Shown: positions 28,184 through 39,489, counted from the stretch's first letter. The stretch: 64,000 nucleotides of DNA from Bartonella koehlerae C-29 (GCF_000706625.1 NZ_KL407334.1:1432316-1496315); one strand, 5' to 3'. Notes: generated by a model from the letters alone, not told the origin. Numbers and translations are program-made.

Positions 28184-30187
28184 TTAAGAATCAAGAAAAC
28201 TACGCAATTTGCGTGAACGACTGGGATGCTTTAACTTACGAAGCGCCTTTGCTTCAATCTGACGAATGCGCTCGCGTGTCACTGAAAACTGTTGACCAAC
28301 TTCCTCCAACGTATGATCAGTGTTCATTCCTATACCAAAACGCATTCGCAAAACACGTTCTTCACGTGGTGTTAATGAAGCAAGTACACGAGTTGTTGTA
28401 TCACGCAGATTAGCTTGAATAGCTGCATCTATCGGCAATAATGCATTTCTATCTTCAATAAAATCACCCAAATGGGAATCATCTTCATCACCAACGGGTG
28501 TTTCAAGTGAAATCGGTTCCTTTGCAATTTTAAGAACTTTTCGCACTTTTTCTAAGGGCATAGAAAGTTTACTAGACAATTCTTCTGGTGTAGGTTCACG
28601 TCCGATTTCGTGTAAAATCTGACGAGATGTGCGAACAATTTTGTTAATTGTTTCAATCATATGAACAGGGATACGAATGGTGCGTGCCTGATCAGCAATT
28701 GAGCGTGTAATTGCCTGACGAATCCACCATGTTGCATAAGTTGAAAACTTATATCCACGCCGGTATTCAAATTTATCTACTGCCTTCATCAAACCGATAT
28801 TGCCTTCTTGAATAAGATCAAGAAACTGCAGACCACGATTAGTATATTTTTTTGCAATTGAAATTACGAGACGTAAATTAGCTTCCACCATTTCCTTTTT
28901 TGCAATCGTTGATTCGCGCTCACCTTTTTGCACCTGTGTTACAATCCGACGAAATTCGCCAATCGAAATAGCCGTTTCTTGTGCCAAATGTTGTATTTCG
29001 CTGCGCAAAATTTTAATTTCTTTCGCTTCACGCGTAGAAAACTCTTTCCAACCACGTCCAGACAAAGTTGCAATATAATTAACCCAATCTGCATCCAATT
29101 CACGACCTTGGTATTCTTTTAAAAATTCCTCATGACTAACACCATAATTATTAGCAATCCGCTTCAGCTTACCTTCATTATGAATCAATCTCTTATTGAT
29201 ATCATAAAGCTGCTCAACCAAAGCCTCAATACGATTTTGGTTCAAAGAAAGAGATTTTACTGCCTGAACCAATTCGCTTTTCAATTGAATACATTTTTTC
29301 TTCTGTGAAGGTGAAAGAGCTCCCTCTTTACACTCTGCCAAACTACTTTCAACATGCTGATCTTGTAATTTTCGCAATTTCACATAGGTTTCAGCAATAA
29401 AATCCAAAGTTTCCATGACCTGAGGACAGAGCTCATTTTCCATTGCAGCAAGCGATAAATTAACATCATCGTCTTCCTCATCATCCTCCTCGATACCTAT
29501 ATCTCGCGCAATATTCTCCATATCACGCATGCCAGAAGAAGACTTTTGCTCTTTTACCTTTTGGACTTCATTTCGTTCAATAACAGGAGCCTGCTTAGCT
29601 TCTGGACCTGCATAAGTCATTTCAAGATCAATAATTTCACGAAGTAGAATACGCTGCTCTTTTAATTCTTCACGCCAGATAATAAGAGCCTGAAAAGTTA
29701 AGGGACTCTCACAAAGCCCAGCAATCATTGTTTCACGCCCTGCTTCAATACGCTTAGCAATGGCAATTTCACCTTCTCGTGAAAGGAGCTCAACAGCACC
29801 CATCTCACGCAAATACATGCGCACTGGATCATCGGTGCGATCTATTAGCTCACGCCTGGCTGTCGTTACAAGCGCATTGCTCGTAACCTCTACTAAATCG
29901 CCCCCCTCTACCGTAACCTCTTCTTCATAATTCTCAGACTCACCCTCATCATCCACGACATTAATACCCATCTCCGAGAACATCGCCAAGGTATCTTCAA
30001 TTTGTTCAGATGTAACCTCATCAGGAGGAAGAACTGCATTCAGTTCATCCATTGTTACATAACCATTTTTTTTGGCAAGTTTAACCATTTTTTTGATGGC
30101 ATCATCAGAAAAATCGAGAAGAGGACTATCCACACTCGCTTGGGTCGTTACTTCTGTATTGTCTTTCTGTTTAACCTTTGTTGCCAT
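28184..30187 (-). CDS. rpoD: RNA polymerase primary sigma factor RpoD (sigma-70)
   Basis: Housekeeping sigma factor, 667 residues. Region 1.1 near the N-terminus ([21 protein letters not shown]), 1.2 ([21 protein letters not shown]) and an acidic non-conserved region with [11 protein letters not shown] are seen. Regions 2.1-2.4 read [57 protein letters not shown]. Region 3 has [11 protein letters not shown], and region 4 reads [11 protein letters not shown] followed by [30 protein letters not shown]. It follows dnaG on the same strand after 348 bases, the usual primase-sigma order, though the gap allows a separate rpoD promoter. Confidence 0.97.
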   Translation of the reverse strand: MATKVKQKDNTEVTTQASVDSPLLDFSDDAIKKMVKLAKKNGYVTMDELNAVLPPDEVTSEQIEDTLAMFSEMGINVVDDEGESENYEEEVTVEGGDLVEVTSNALVTTARRELIDRTDDPVRMYLREMGAVELLSREGEIAIAKRIEAGRETMIAGLCESPLTFQALIIWREELKEQRILLREIIDLEMTYAGPEAKQAPVIERNEVQKVKEQKSSSGMRDMENIARDIGIEEDDEEDDDVNLSLAAMENELCPQVMETLDFIAETYVKLRKLQDQHVESSLAECKEGALSPSQKKKCIQLKSELVQAVKSLSLNQNRIEALVEQLYDINKRLIHNEGKLKRIANNYGVSHEEFLKEYQGRELDADWVNYIATLSGRGWKEFSTREAKEIKILRSEIQHLAQETAISIGEFRRIVTQVQKGERESTIAKKEMVEANLRLVISIAKKYTNRGLQFLDLIQEGNIGLMKAVDKFEYRRGYKFSTYATWWIRQAITRSIADQARTIRIPVHMIETINKIVRTSRQILHEIGREPTPEELSSKLSMPLEKVRKVLKIAKEPISLETPVGDEDDSHLGDFIEDRNALLPIDAAIQANLRDTTTRVLASLTPREERVLRMRFGIGMNTDHTLEEVGQQFSVTRERIRQIEAKALRKLKHPSRSRKLRSFLDS

Positions 30188-30535
30188 ACCGTTAACTCCA
30201 CTTGATCACTCTGCAAATTCCACGTGACCAGTTTGTTGCGTTCCCACTTAGCGTATCAATAACTTCCCATATATACTTCTCTACTTCCTCTGAGAAGAGA
30301 TCTCTCTTAGAAACAAATACATTTTGTATACGCTCTTCACTCACAGAAAAACACGGGAAAACTCCGGAAGCTTCCCCGACACCTCTCAGCCTTTCTGAGA
30401 TAATCTCTGCACGCTATAGTAAGAACCAATTTCCCGCTATTCCTAAAATTTAGTCATCATTTTTTATAAATGCAGCTCTACATAAAACTTCCTTACACTC
30501 GGCCTTAGGTGACTGATTCGCTCTTAAAAAGCGAA
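30188..30535. promoter_or_regulatory. rpoD upstream region with hairpins
   Basis: About 350 bases between dnaG and rpoD (both minus). A hairpin with 8-base arms GATTCGCT/AGCGAATC (about 30515-30537) overlaps the dnaG stop. No T-run follows on the minus strand, so it may be an RNA-stability or processing structure rather than a terminator. A second imperfect hairpin is near 30270-30300. The region probably carries an rpoD promoter. Confidence 0.4.
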
Positions 30536-32473
30536 TCATTTTATCTTATCTTGCTTATTCCCGTCTATTTCTTCATCAAACCAACTTCCAAATCCTTCAA
30601 TTAAGGCTTCTGTTGCTTGCATCTGTTCCAGTTCTACTTTTATTTCACGCAGCAGATCAAACACCTCACTCTTAGGATTTTCTACGAGTTGCTCTTCAAT
30701 ATCTTGTAATCTCTTATGTAGGTGGTATTCTTGAAGATGCAAGTAGATGGCTTGTTTTAATATAGTACGGGCATCTTCTATGGGAGCACCAGCAAAGATG
30801 GTACGCATACCTATATTTTTCACAAGATTTTTCATGAGCTCTAAAAGAGCTTTTTGCCCTCTTTCTTCTAAAAGTGCAACCATTGTTTCTTTATCATGAA
30901 GTTGCTGATTTCCAAGAATTTCCAACATGGATTGATGAAAGCCTACTAATTGAGTGTTTTGTAACTCCAACTCAGCAAAAACTTCAAAATTTTCATACCA
31001 TAACTCAGGATAATAAGCTAAAATCAATAAAATGACGGCCTCACGCAGAGGAATAGAGTGCGAAGAATTACGTACGATGTCTGAATTTGCCAAAACAGAA
31101 AACGATTGATCTTTTAATACCCTATTTGGGGAGAATTGATGAGAGTGTCCAGAAATTTTTTTGTTCGAAAAAGAGGGATGAAAAAAGTCAAAAAGTCGTT
31201 TCTTTATATCCTGCAAATAATAACGTCGTATATCTTCATCCTTAATCGTAAAAATTTGCTGTTTGAGTTGTTTTTCTAACGCTGCTCGCGCCTCTGGAAT
31301 TTCAAAATTCTTTCCATGTGTAGCGCGCCACCATAAAAGTTCAATCAATGGAATTGATTTTTGTAAAAAAGAAGTAAAAAGCTCTGCACCACCAATGCAA
31401 ATAATTTCATCTGGATCTTTACCTTGTGGCAACAAAACAAAGCGCACAGACACCCCAGCTTTTAAAAGAGGTAACACACGATTAGCAACACGAAAAGCAG
31501 CCTTTAAGCCGGCATCATCTCCATCAAAACACAAAATTGGATCGGTCCCCATTTGCCATAAAAGCGTAATTTGCGCTTCTGTTAATGCTGTGCCCAAAGG
31601 GGCTACAGCTCCCTCAAAACCAGCTTTAGTCAATGCGATGACATCCATATAGCCTTCAACAACGAGGAGTGAGCGATTTTTCTCATCACCAACCAAGCGG
31701 CTATTTCTGCGAGCAGACGCTGCGTTATAAAGCATATCTCCTTTATGAAACAACGCTGTTTCAGGGCTGTTAAGGTATTTTATCCGTGTATCTTTCTCTA
31801 ACGCACGCCCTCCAAAAGCCACAACACGTCCACGTAAATCCTCAATAGGAAACATAATACGATTTCTAAATCTGTCATAGGAAATCGTTCCATCTTCACC
31901 CATTTTGAGAAGTCCACAATCTTCCATTTGTTTTATTGAAATACCACGCGCATTCAAAGCTTCTTTCAAAGCTGTATGCCTTGCCGGAGCAAAACCAATC
32001 CGAAAGCGCTCTGCAAGTTTTGGCGTTACACCACGTGCATCAAGATAACGACGCGCCTGCGCACCTACTTTATCACGTAAACTATATTGAAAAAAATCCG
32101 TAGCGATCTTCATAACATCATAAAGATCAGCCTTTTCCATTTGGCTCTTACGACTCTGTTGATCAAAAAGAGGGAGTTTTATTCCCGCAAAATCAGCCAA
32201 ACGCACTACACTTTCTGAAAAATGCAATCCATCAAGCTCACAAAGAAAAGTAAAAATGTCACCACTTACACCACAACCAAAACAATAATAACGGCCTTTA
32301 TGGTCATCACAATGAAAGCTTGGTGTTTTTTCACCATGAAATGGACAACAACACCAAAAATCCCCCCGCGAAGGTTTACTTTTTTGAGGATCAAATGTTA
32401 CCCTCTGGCCAATAACTGTTGAAATTGGCAATCTTGTACGCAGTTCATCAAGAAAATCAGGCGAAAAACGCAT
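30536..32473 (-). CDS. dnaG: DNA primase DnaG
   Basis: Synthesises RNA primers for replication with DnaB. The N-terminal zinc-binding domain is seen as CCPFHGEKTPSFHCDDHK followed by YYCFGCGVSGDIF (CHC2 motif). The RNA-polymerase core has RIMFPIEDLRGRVVAFGGR and NSPETALFHKGDMLYN. The TOPRIM acidic residues are in LLVVEGYMDVIAL and DPILCFDGDDAGLKAA, and PQGKDPDEII follows. The C-terminal part is the helical DnaB-interacting region, weakly conserved. At 645 residues the length is normal. The ATG at 32473 begins MRFSPDFLDELRTRLPIS, as in rhizobial primases. Confidence 0.97.
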   Translation of the reverse strand: MRFSPDFLDELRTRLPISTVIGQRVTFDPQKSKPSRGDFWCCCPFHGEKTPSFHCDDHKGRYYCFGCGVSGDIFTFLCELDGLHFSESVVRLADFAGIKLPLFDQQSRKSQMEKADLYDVMKIATDFFQYSLRDKVGAQARRYLDARGVTPKLAERFRIGFAPARHTALKEALNARGISIKQMEDCGLLKMGEDGTISYDRFRNRIMFPIEDLRGRVVAFGGRALEKDTRIKYLNSPETALFHKGDMLYNAASARRNSRLVGDEKNRSLLVVEGYMDVIALTKAGFEGAVAPLGTALTEAQITLLWQMGTDPILCFDGDDAGLKAAFRVANRVLPLLKAGVSVRFVLLPQGKDPDEIICIGGAELFTSFLQKSIPLIELLWWRATHGKNFEIPEARAALEKQLKQQIFTIKDEDIRRYYLQDIKKRLFDFFHPSFSNKKISGHSHQFSPNRVLKDQSFSVLANSDIVRNSSHSIPLREAVILLILAYYPELWYENFEVFAELELQNTQLVGFHQSMLEILGNQQLHDKETMVALLEERGQKALLELMKNLVKNIGMRTIFAGAPIEDARTILKQAIYLHLQEYHLHKRLQDIEEQLVENPKSEVFDLLREIKVELEQMQATEALIEGFGSWFDEEIDGNKQDKIK

Positions 32474-32609
32474 TATCTCTCACAGAGTTTTAAAATTCTT
32501 TTTTGCATATTTAACGACTTTAGAGCATAATTCCAAGACTTCCTCTTAAGAGGTTGAAAAATTTTAAAGACTGAGCAGCATACGATTTGAGAAAAGGAGA
32601 GTAAAAAAA

Positions 32610-33827
32610 GTGACAGAATTTCTCGTTCAATACCCATGGTTAGAGACGATTTCTTGGCTGATTATTCTTATTCTTATTGCACTTCTCATTAATTTTTTAA
32701 CACGAAAGTCACTCATTCACGGAGTAAAAACTCTTAATTCTCTTCTTCCCAAGAAGACAACTAATGATATTAAAAACGCCATTCAATTCATGGCTAATAT
32801 TGTTTCAGCCTTTATTCTTGCAATTGGTGTTAATTTTATACCAACATTGCCCAGAGCATTAAGCACCATCACCAGCAATGTTGCTAACGCCTTAATCATT
32901 TTTTTTGTTGTCCTCACAATTTCTGCTCTTCTCAATGTCATTAATACCCTTTACGAACAACGACCAGCAGCACGAGTAAAACCAATAAAAGGTTATATTC
33001 AAATTGCAAAAATTGCACTTTTTACTGTCGCGGTTGTTTTAATGGTAGCCACCTTGATTGACCGCTCACCTCTTATTCTCTTCTCTGGTCTTGGTGCAAT
33101 GGCAGCTGTCCTCATGTTGATTTTTCAAGATACGCTACTTTCTCTCGTTGCAGGCATCCAAATTTCATCTACCGATATGGTACGTGTCGGCGATTGGATT
33201 GAAATTCCCAACCTCAGTGCAGATGGTGATGTCATTGAAATTGCACTTCACACTGTCAAAGTTCAAAATTTCGATAACACAATCACCTCAGTGCCTATCC
33301 GTAAACTAGTGACCGATCCATTTAAGAATTGGCGTGGAATGCAAGAAGCAGGTGGACGACGCATTAAACGCTCTCTCTTCATTGACCAATCAAGCATCCG
33401 CTTTCACACAGAAAAAGAACAAAAATATCTTTCTCGTTTTAATTTGTTAGAAGATTATTTTACACGAAAAATACCAGAAATTACGGAATGGAACGCTCGA
33501 TTAGAAAAAAATCATGATGTTTTAGCCAACACTCGCCGTTTAACCAACATTGGGACTTTCCGTGCTTATGTTGTTGCTTACCTACAAAAAAATCAAAACA
33601 TAGCGCAAAACATGACGCTCATGGTACGACAATTACCTCCAACAGAAAATGGTTTACCTTTGGAAATCTATTGCTTTACCAACACAACGGTTTGGTTAGA
33701 ATATGAACAAATTCAATGTGATATTTTTGATCACCTTTATTCCATTCTTCCTAATTTTGGTCTAAAGATTTTTCAAAATCCAAGCGGCTATGATTTAAAT
33801 CATTTATTAGAAAAGAAAGCAAAATAA
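32610..33827 (+). CDS. ybdG: YbdG-type mechanosensitive ion channel (MscS family)
   Basis: Inner-membrane mechanosensitive channel of about 405 residues, about five hydrophobic helices then a cytoplasmic domain. The pore-lining helix and beta region read SGLGAMAAVLMLIFQDTLLSLVAGIQ, then VRVGDWIEIPNLSADGDVIEIALHTVKVQNFDNTITSVP, very close to E. coli YbdG. Later matches are GGRRIKRSLFID, RLTNIGTFRAYV, MVRQLPPTENGLPLEIY and TVWLEYEQIQCDIFDH. The start is GTG at 32610 with GGAG about 9 bases upstream. By analogy it gives a small (MscM-like) conductance under osmotic downshock. It is divergent from dnaG. Confidence 0.88.
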   Translation: MTEFLVQYPWLETISWLIILILIALLINFLTRKSLIHGVKTLNSLLPKKTTNDIKNAIQFMANIVSAFILAIGVNFIPTLPRALSTITSNVANALIIFFVVLTISALLNVINTLYEQRPAARVKPIKGYIQIAKIALFTVAVVLMVATLIDRSPLILFSGLGAMAAVLMLIFQDTLLSLVAGIQISSTDMVRVGDWIEIPNLSADGDVIEIALHTVKVQNFDNTITSVPIRKLVTDPFKNWRGMQEAGGRRIKRSLFIDQSSIRFHTEKEQKYLSRFNLLEDYFTRKIPEITEWNARLEKNHDVLANTRRLTNIGTFRAYVVAYLQKNQNIAQNMTLMVRQLPPTENGLPLEIYCFTNTTVWLEYEQIQCDIFDHLYSILPNFGLKIFQNPSGYDLNHLLEKKAK

Positions 33828-33896
33828 AACGATACACTTCAATTCGTCAATTTTGAGATTGATCCTCTTTATGATAACAGAGAAAGAAAAAGTATC

Positions 33897-35570
33897 ATGA
33901 ATACTTCATTGGTACTCCTTCATCTTGCAGGCGCTATTTCTTTACTTCTTTGGGCTACACGCATGGTGCGCACGGGAGTTGAGCGCGCCTATGGTGACAG
34001 ACTTAAATACAAAATATGCCACGTTATTTCCAAACCATTTTTTGCTGTAAGCTTTGGGCTTTTTACAGCTATGATTTTACAAAGCTCTACAGCAATAACG
34101 CTGCTTGTTGGTTCTTTTGTTGAATCTGGTTTTGTATCTGGATTAGCGGGGCTGCTGGCTGTACGTGGGGGGGAATTAGGATCGGCATTGGTTGTAAAAG
34201 TTCTCTCCTATGATCTCACCATCGTTGTGCCATTGTGTCTTTTAACCGGAACTTGTATTTTCATGACAACTCAGAAACGTAATTGGCGTCAAATTGGACG
34301 TATCATCATCGGTATTGGCCTTTTGATTTTATCTTTACAAATGATAAGCGCAGCTACAGAGCCTTTACGAGATAGCGCAATTTTGCCTAGTATCATTAGC
34401 TATCTTTCAACCGATCCTATCTCCACTTTTTTATTAGCAGCAGTACTTACCTATCTCTTGCATTCATCGATTGCCGGAATCATTTTGCTGGTCAATTTTG
34501 CCAACTATAACCTTATCCAAGCACAACTGTGTATTATTATGGTCCTAGGAGTCAACTTTGGTTCTTCTCTTATAGCACCACTTTTAACACGCAACGCTTC
34601 TCCTAATACACGACTCGTGCCATTGGGGAATTTACTCATGCGCGGAGCCGGTTCAATCCTTGTCCTTATTTTATTTCTCTTCTTTCAACCACCTATCACG
34701 TGGCTTGGTAATGAAACTTCTACTCAAGTTATTAATGCCCATATCATTTTCAATGTTTTCATTCTCCTTGCAGGGATACCAATCTCGAAATGGGTGTTAC
34801 AACTAACTACTAAGATTGTCCATTTAAGCACAAAAAAAGTGCAAACTGATAAAATTCTTAATTTATCTGATCAAACAGCTCTTGATGATAGCGTTCTTGA
34901 ACGTCCGGCTCTCGCACTCTCTAACGTCATGCGTGAAGTGATTCATATTTGTGATCTTGTGGATATCATGCTAGAAAAAATCATAGGACTTTATGAAAAA
35001 CCTGATCCCGGCATCATCCGTGAGCTTAACCAGCTGAACACCATATTAGACAAAAAGCATATCGCAATAAAACTTTATCTTGCACGATTAGCTGGACAGA
35101 AATTATCGGATGAAGAAGCCCTCCAAACACAAGAACTTCTAAGCACTTGTATAAAATTAGACCAAGCAGGAGATATCATTATTCATAATATGCTTATGCT
35201 GGTTAAAAAGAAACAACAAAAAGGTTTACACTTCAGCAATGACGGATGGAATGACCTTCTTCGTTTCCATGCCATTGTTCTGGCCAATGCGCATATCGCA
35301 TTTAATGTTCTTGTCTCGCGTAACACACACGCCGCACATTTACTGGTACAGAAAAAAGATCAGCTCCGAAATTTAGAAAAAGAGATGAATTTAAAACATT
35401 TTAAACGCCTGCGTGAGGGTGAGCTTAAAAATGTAGAATCGTCCAGTCTTCACCTTGACACTGTACGCGATCTGAAACAAATCAACTCCCTTTTGACCTC
35501 GATGATCTATCCAATTTTAGAAGCAAAGGGATTACTCAAAAGTTCCCGCCTGCGTAATCCTAATGAATAG
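33897..35570 (+). CDS. Na/Pi cotransporter family protein with PhoU-like C-terminus
   Basis: A 557-residue inner-membrane protein. The N-terminal half carries two Na/Pi-cotransporter (NptA-like) repeats with QSS-type motifs: MILQSSTAITLLVGSFVESG and the second, altered YLLHSSIAGIILLVNF. The C-terminal third (from about residue 330) is cytoplasmic and helical, PhoU-like (MREVIHICDLVDIMLEKIIGLYEK). It probably imports phosphate with sodium. The second motif has HSS instead of the usual QSS. It starts at ATG 33897, 69 bases after the channel gene, and may be co-transcribed. Confidence 0.88.
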   Translation: MNTSLVLLHLAGAISLLLWATRMVRTGVERAYGDRLKYKICHVISKPFFAVSFGLFTAMILQSSTAITLLVGSFVESGFVSGLAGLLAVRGGELGSALVVKVLSYDLTIVVPLCLLTGTCIFMTTQKRNWRQIGRIIIGIGLLILSLQMISAATEPLRDSAILPSIISYLSTDPISTFLLAAVLTYLLHSSIAGIILLVNFANYNLIQAQLCIIMVLGVNFGSSLIAPLLTRNASPNTRLVPLGNLLMRGAGSILVLILFLFFQPPITWLGNETSTQVINAHIIFNVFILLAGIPISKWVLQLTTKIVHLSTKKVQTDKILNLSDQTALDDSVLERPALALSNVMREVIHICDLVDIMLEKIIGLYEKPDPGIIRELNQLNTILDKKHIAIKLYLARLAGQKLSDEEALQTQELLSTCIKLDQAGDIIIHNMLMLVKKKQQKGLHFSNDGWNDLLRFHAIVLANAHIAFNVLVSRNTHAAHLLVQKKDQLRNLEKEMNLKHFKRLREGELKNVESSSLHLDTVRDLKQINSLLTSMIYPILEAKGLLKSSRLRNPNE

Positions 35571-36179
35571 AAAACAGTGAAATTTTAACTTTGAGAATAC
35601 TTACACGAGAAGAATAACGGTTGTCATTCAAAGAAAATATATCATAAGAAATACAACTCTTAGTCGGATTTCAACTATTATATCAATGTTTTTAGAGATT
35701 CAATTTGCATAACAATTTGCAAAGAATTAAACAAAAATAGCTTTAAATATCATTGATAGCATATTGCTAAACTTCTTTTTAAAAATTTTTGAATATTAAT
35801 TTTTTTCCATTAATATAATTTTAAATTTTCAAATACTGTTATAATAATTTTAAATAAAGTATATTCATAAATAACTTTACTAAAAATATAATTTAGAACT
35901 ATTTTAACTTACTTTCAAAAATAATTTCTGTTTTTACGGAAAATTATTGCTAATATGGACACTTTTTGTTATTATAGAGTAGTTTGTAAGCGTTTATAAT
36001 TTTTGGATAGAACGCTGCATAAAGAAAATGTTCACGTGAGTTGAAAATCTGTAAAGTAAATATTGTAATAAAGTGTCTAGCAGCGATATCTTCCGCTTCT
36101 GAAGAGTAATAAGCCTTGACCTTTACAAAGCTTACCCTAGTTAAAACTAACAGTTTACAGGCAAAGGAAGGAAAATGTA
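35571..36179. other. AT-rich intergenic region
   Basis: About 600 bases, extremely AT-rich around 35680-35960. No gene is supportable. It probably carries the promoter of the small membrane protein at 36180; GGAAGG-like bases lie just upstream of that start. Confidence 0.4.
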
Positions 36180-36431
36180 ATGGAAGACGCAAAGATCGGT
36201 TGGATTGCAGCTATTATCATCGGGGGACTTGCAGGTTGTGCTGCTCAATATCTTATGAAAAGCCAAACAGGGGTGTTTCTAAACATTATCCTAGGAATTA
36301 TTGGAGCCGCATTAGCCAGTTTTCTTTTTGGCCTTTTTGGCGTCAGTTTTGCTGGTTGGGTTGGTTATCTTATTTCAGGTTTTGTTGGAGCCTGTATTCT
36401 TATATGGTTAGGACGGCAAGTTCGATCATAG
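36180..36431 (+). CDS. GlsB/YeaQ/YmgE-family small membrane protein
   Basis: An 83-residue protein made almost entirely of three hydrophobic glycine-rich helices: GWIAAIIIGGLAGCAAQYLM, VFLNIILGIIGAALASFLFG and AGWVGYLISGFVGACILIWLGR. The GWIxxIIIGGLAG opening and NIxLGIIGA motif are those of the transglycosylase-associated protein (GlsB/YeaQ) family, linked to stress responses in other bacteria. The ribosome-binding site AAGGAAAATG precedes ATG 36180. Monocistronic. Confidence 0.88.
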   Translation: MEDAKIGWIAAIIIGGLAGCAAQYLMKSQTGVFLNIILGIIGAALASFLFGLFGVSFAGWVGYLISGFVGACILIWLGRQVRS

Positions 36432-38070
36432 AGCATTTATTCGTTGCTTAAAAGCACCTTTTGTTCTGAGTGCAAGGTGTGAATTATTTGCACTATAATT
36501 TTAGAAGTTGAAGTCATGGGAGGAGTGGTGGCAGGATGCTTTAAGTTGCAGTCTTTTTGCATCACCATCATTATATCATCAAGCGAACAGTGGGGAAGCT
36601 CTTGAGTAACTCATCTCCTCATATGCATCAATATGCCAGCGTACTCGTACCTGCAGGAGTGAGGCTATTTTAGTGCAATACTGACTTTCTTTTCTATAAC
36701 TCATTTTCAGATCTTATCGCCTCGAACAGAGAAGTGCTACAGTATAATCCTTATAATTACAATTCTCATAAAAATGGGATATGCTCATCGGAGATTATCA
36801 AACCAAACGCATCTTACTAGAGCATCAACACCACCAATAAATACTCTTATAAAAACCAATACCGAAAATTAAAACTTTTATCGTACAATGCTAAACCAAT
36901 CCATAAGTGCACCAATGAGTTATTTTACTAGAAGATTCAAATAACCTTTTGAATTCATCGACAAAAACAGTGTTTTCTTAGGTTTTACACCTTAAGTTAA
37001 AATTTGAGAGTAAAGATAAAGCAGTGGTAATATTCCATTTGTGTGGAACGTTCCATTTTTAAAAACAGGCATGTTAGCAGAAGTGTTCCATCAAATAAGC
37101 CAAAGATTGGCAAAGAATATACTGTTTAATGAAGATCAGTCTTTCAGATACGCATAAGAATTAAAAATTTACCCATCATTTTGCTGAAAAGATTCAGTTT
37201 TTTTAAACAACAGGAACTCAATGGCGATAACTTCTGCTTATCCTTAAGCAAATCACATAGAATCAATAAACGTCATAATCCTGATGTCAGAAAGGAACCC
37301 GATTTGCAAGAGTTTGTTAACACCTACGGACTGTAGACTAAGATGATCTGTAACGATCGATATCACTTTTGTCTAGGGGCCAACTCTATACTGTGGACTA
37401 TAGATTATGCAGGTGGCTATAGATAAGATAAGCATGAGAGAAAAAACATCAAAATATTGATTTATAAGAATAATTAATCATTCTGCAACTTGAATGAGAG
37501 CCCCGCATGTCGTAAGACTTTCTCATTTTAAACCTTCTTATAGTGATCAATCAAAATCACTCACTTACGCATAACAAACAGGATTAGCGTGTGAGAAAAA
37601 ACTCTTCAAGAAAGGAGTAAAAATACCTCTTATGAACCATTTCCATGCAAGGACTATCAAACACAACATTTGAAGCTAACAAATAGAATGACGGTGCTAG
37701 CTTATTACTGCATCCTACCCTTCTTTCCCGTTAAAAATTTTTTCAAATAGGAAAACACCATAGAACAATGATAAAAATTCTAAAAAAGAACGGCACCTTA
37801 TCGAAAGGTTTTTCAATAAACTCAAACATATTAGACATATCTCCAGTGATTTGTTAACAAGCTCCTTCTTTTACGGAATTCTTGATCTCTATTTGAATTA
37901 TCCCCTAGAGTAGAAAGATTAAATACACAAATAGGGTTACGCTAAGAAAACACCCTATTCTCTTTTATATTTTCCTGTTTAGAATATTGCTACCTTTGCA
38001 TTTCTGCATTACAATGTAGTGTTTTTTCTTGCACAAAACATATGGAATACGTTTGTAGATATAAAGTGAA
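36432..38070. other. Long gene-free stretch
   Basis: About 1.6 kb with no supportable gene, RNA or repeat. Scattered short frames lack ribosome-binding sites. Composition is AT-rich but less extreme than 35.7 kb, consistent with an old decayed region. I could not recognise a parent gene. Confidence 0.45.
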
Positions 38071-38589
38071 ATGATGTTTGATCCTAAAGATTCTATCTTG
38101 CCACCTCTGAAATGGCTATCTGATCAAGATCCTCCAGTACCAACTAGTATCAAAGATTGGCTCATGGAGTTGGGATCTATGACACGTCGATTTGAAAACC
38201 ACTGCACTTGTATACATATCGAACCACAACGTGAATGTTTTATTACGCGTGACAAGCTAAAAGAAGAAGCTGCGCATTTGCCCAAAAGCGCACGTTATTG
38301 GTTACGCGAGGTCATACTGATGGGAGACAACCAACCTTGGCTCCTTGGGCGCACAGTGATGCCGCAAGAAACCCTATTCGAACACAATGAAGCACTTATA
38401 AACTTAGGGGCTGTACCATTGGGACGTTATTTATTCAGTAGTGACAAATTGACCCGCGATTATATCCATATCGGACGAAAAGATACACTGTGGGCACGCC
38501 GCTCCCGTTTACGATTAACAGGCAAGCCATTGTTATTAACCGAACTGTTTTTAGCAGCTTCACCTCTTTACACAACAAATCCCATATAA
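38071..38589 (+). CDS. ubiC: Chorismate--pyruvate lyase UbiC
   Basis: Cytosolic enzyme splitting chorismate into 4-hydroxybenzoate and pyruvate, the first step of ubiquinone synthesis. The 172-residue product aligns along its whole length with enterobacterial Ubi[94 protein letters not shown]. The conserved arginine in RYWLRE and the glutamate in TELFL correspond to active-site residues. The start is ATG 38071 or the next codon; the ribosome-binding site is weak. It stands alone, without ubiA, between long gene-free stretches. GC looks higher than the flanks, hinting at acquisition. Confidence 0.92.
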   Translation: MMFDPKDSILPPLKWLSDQDPPVPTSIKDWLMELGSMTRRFENHCTCIHIEPQRECFITRDKLKEEAAHLPKSARYWLREVILMGDNQPWLLGRTVMPQETLFEHNEALINLGAVPLGRYLFSSDKLTRDYIHIGRKDTLWARRSRLRLTGKPLLLTELFLAASPLYTTNPI

Positions 38590-39457
38590 ATGGAAGACAT
38601 CAATATCTTAAAGAAAAGCACAATATGAAACAGAGAGAAAATGTCTTGTTTATATCTCGGCAGAAAATACCACTCACGTGTTTACTTCAAAGCATTTCTC
38701 TACACTCAACTTTCTAAAGAAATATTACTTATCAACATGAATGACTCTGCATTATCTGTACGCTTGACAAGCTGCTAACAATCAAAATAGTTTCAAACAC
38801 CTTTTGCGCTTGATAAGATTTACAGTACTTTTCATCAAAGCTTATTGCCAAATTTTAGAATAATGCATTTTTCCCTACAAAGAGTTTCATAGAATTTCCT
38901 TTAGTCCGTAATAACCAGAAAGGATCGCGCAATCCCTGATCGCAAAGCCAATTCAATGGACCATCCATTAAACGAAGCATAGCAAAACATATTTTATCCT
39001 GGACCTTTAAATTCAAAACAATTTAAACTGCTTTATCCACCTTGGTGATGCAATATAGATTTTTCCGATTCTGTTCGAGCAAATTATCTACGGTGATTTC
39101 TTCCACAAAGTCAGTTTTCTAAAAATTTACCAACCTAACCATATATTCTCCACAGTTTAGATTCCTATACAGCTCATTCTCTAAGCTAGAGAAAAATCAA
39201 AACAGAAATAAGGAATCTCATAAAAGAAAAATTTTTATCAAATCGTTAGAAGAAAACACCTAAAATATTTTATTTTTATTGAAAAAGCCTTCAATGATAG
39301 GTTCTTTAAAAGCATTTTCACTAATCCTTATATGTCTTACAAAGCATAACAAAAAAATAATGAACATCAAAGTCTTAGAAAATCCAAAAACAACACTTTA
39401 CCTCTTCACGGAATAGACCTATACTTCCGCGCTTAAGCAAAACATTGTAATAACAAT
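38590..39457. other. Gene-free stretch with a possible coding relic
   Basis: About 870 bases without an intact gene. On the minus strand about 38870-39110 an open but unstarted frame reads KICFAMLRLMDGPLNWLCDQ then GLRDPFWLLRTKGNSMKLFV, preceded after a stop by EEITVDNLLEQNRKNLYCIT. It looks like decayed coding DNA, parent unknown. Confidence 0.35.
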
Positions 39458-39489
39458 ACACGCACCATCTTTTATGGTGGTGTTTTTTG
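39458..39489 (+). terminator. Rho-independent terminator-like hairpin in the carA leader
   Basis: ACAC-G-CACCAT pairs with ATGGTGGTGT across a five-base loop (39458-39483), one bulged G, followed directly by a T-run. It lies about 50 bases upstream of the carA start with no plus-strand gene just before it. This placement is what an attenuator of carA would look like, although it could end an unseen small transcript. Confidence 0.6.

Noticed and set aside
35950-36192. 80-codon minus-strand frame
   Set aside because: Lies mostly in the promoter region of the GlsB-like gene, with no ribosome-binding site or motif.
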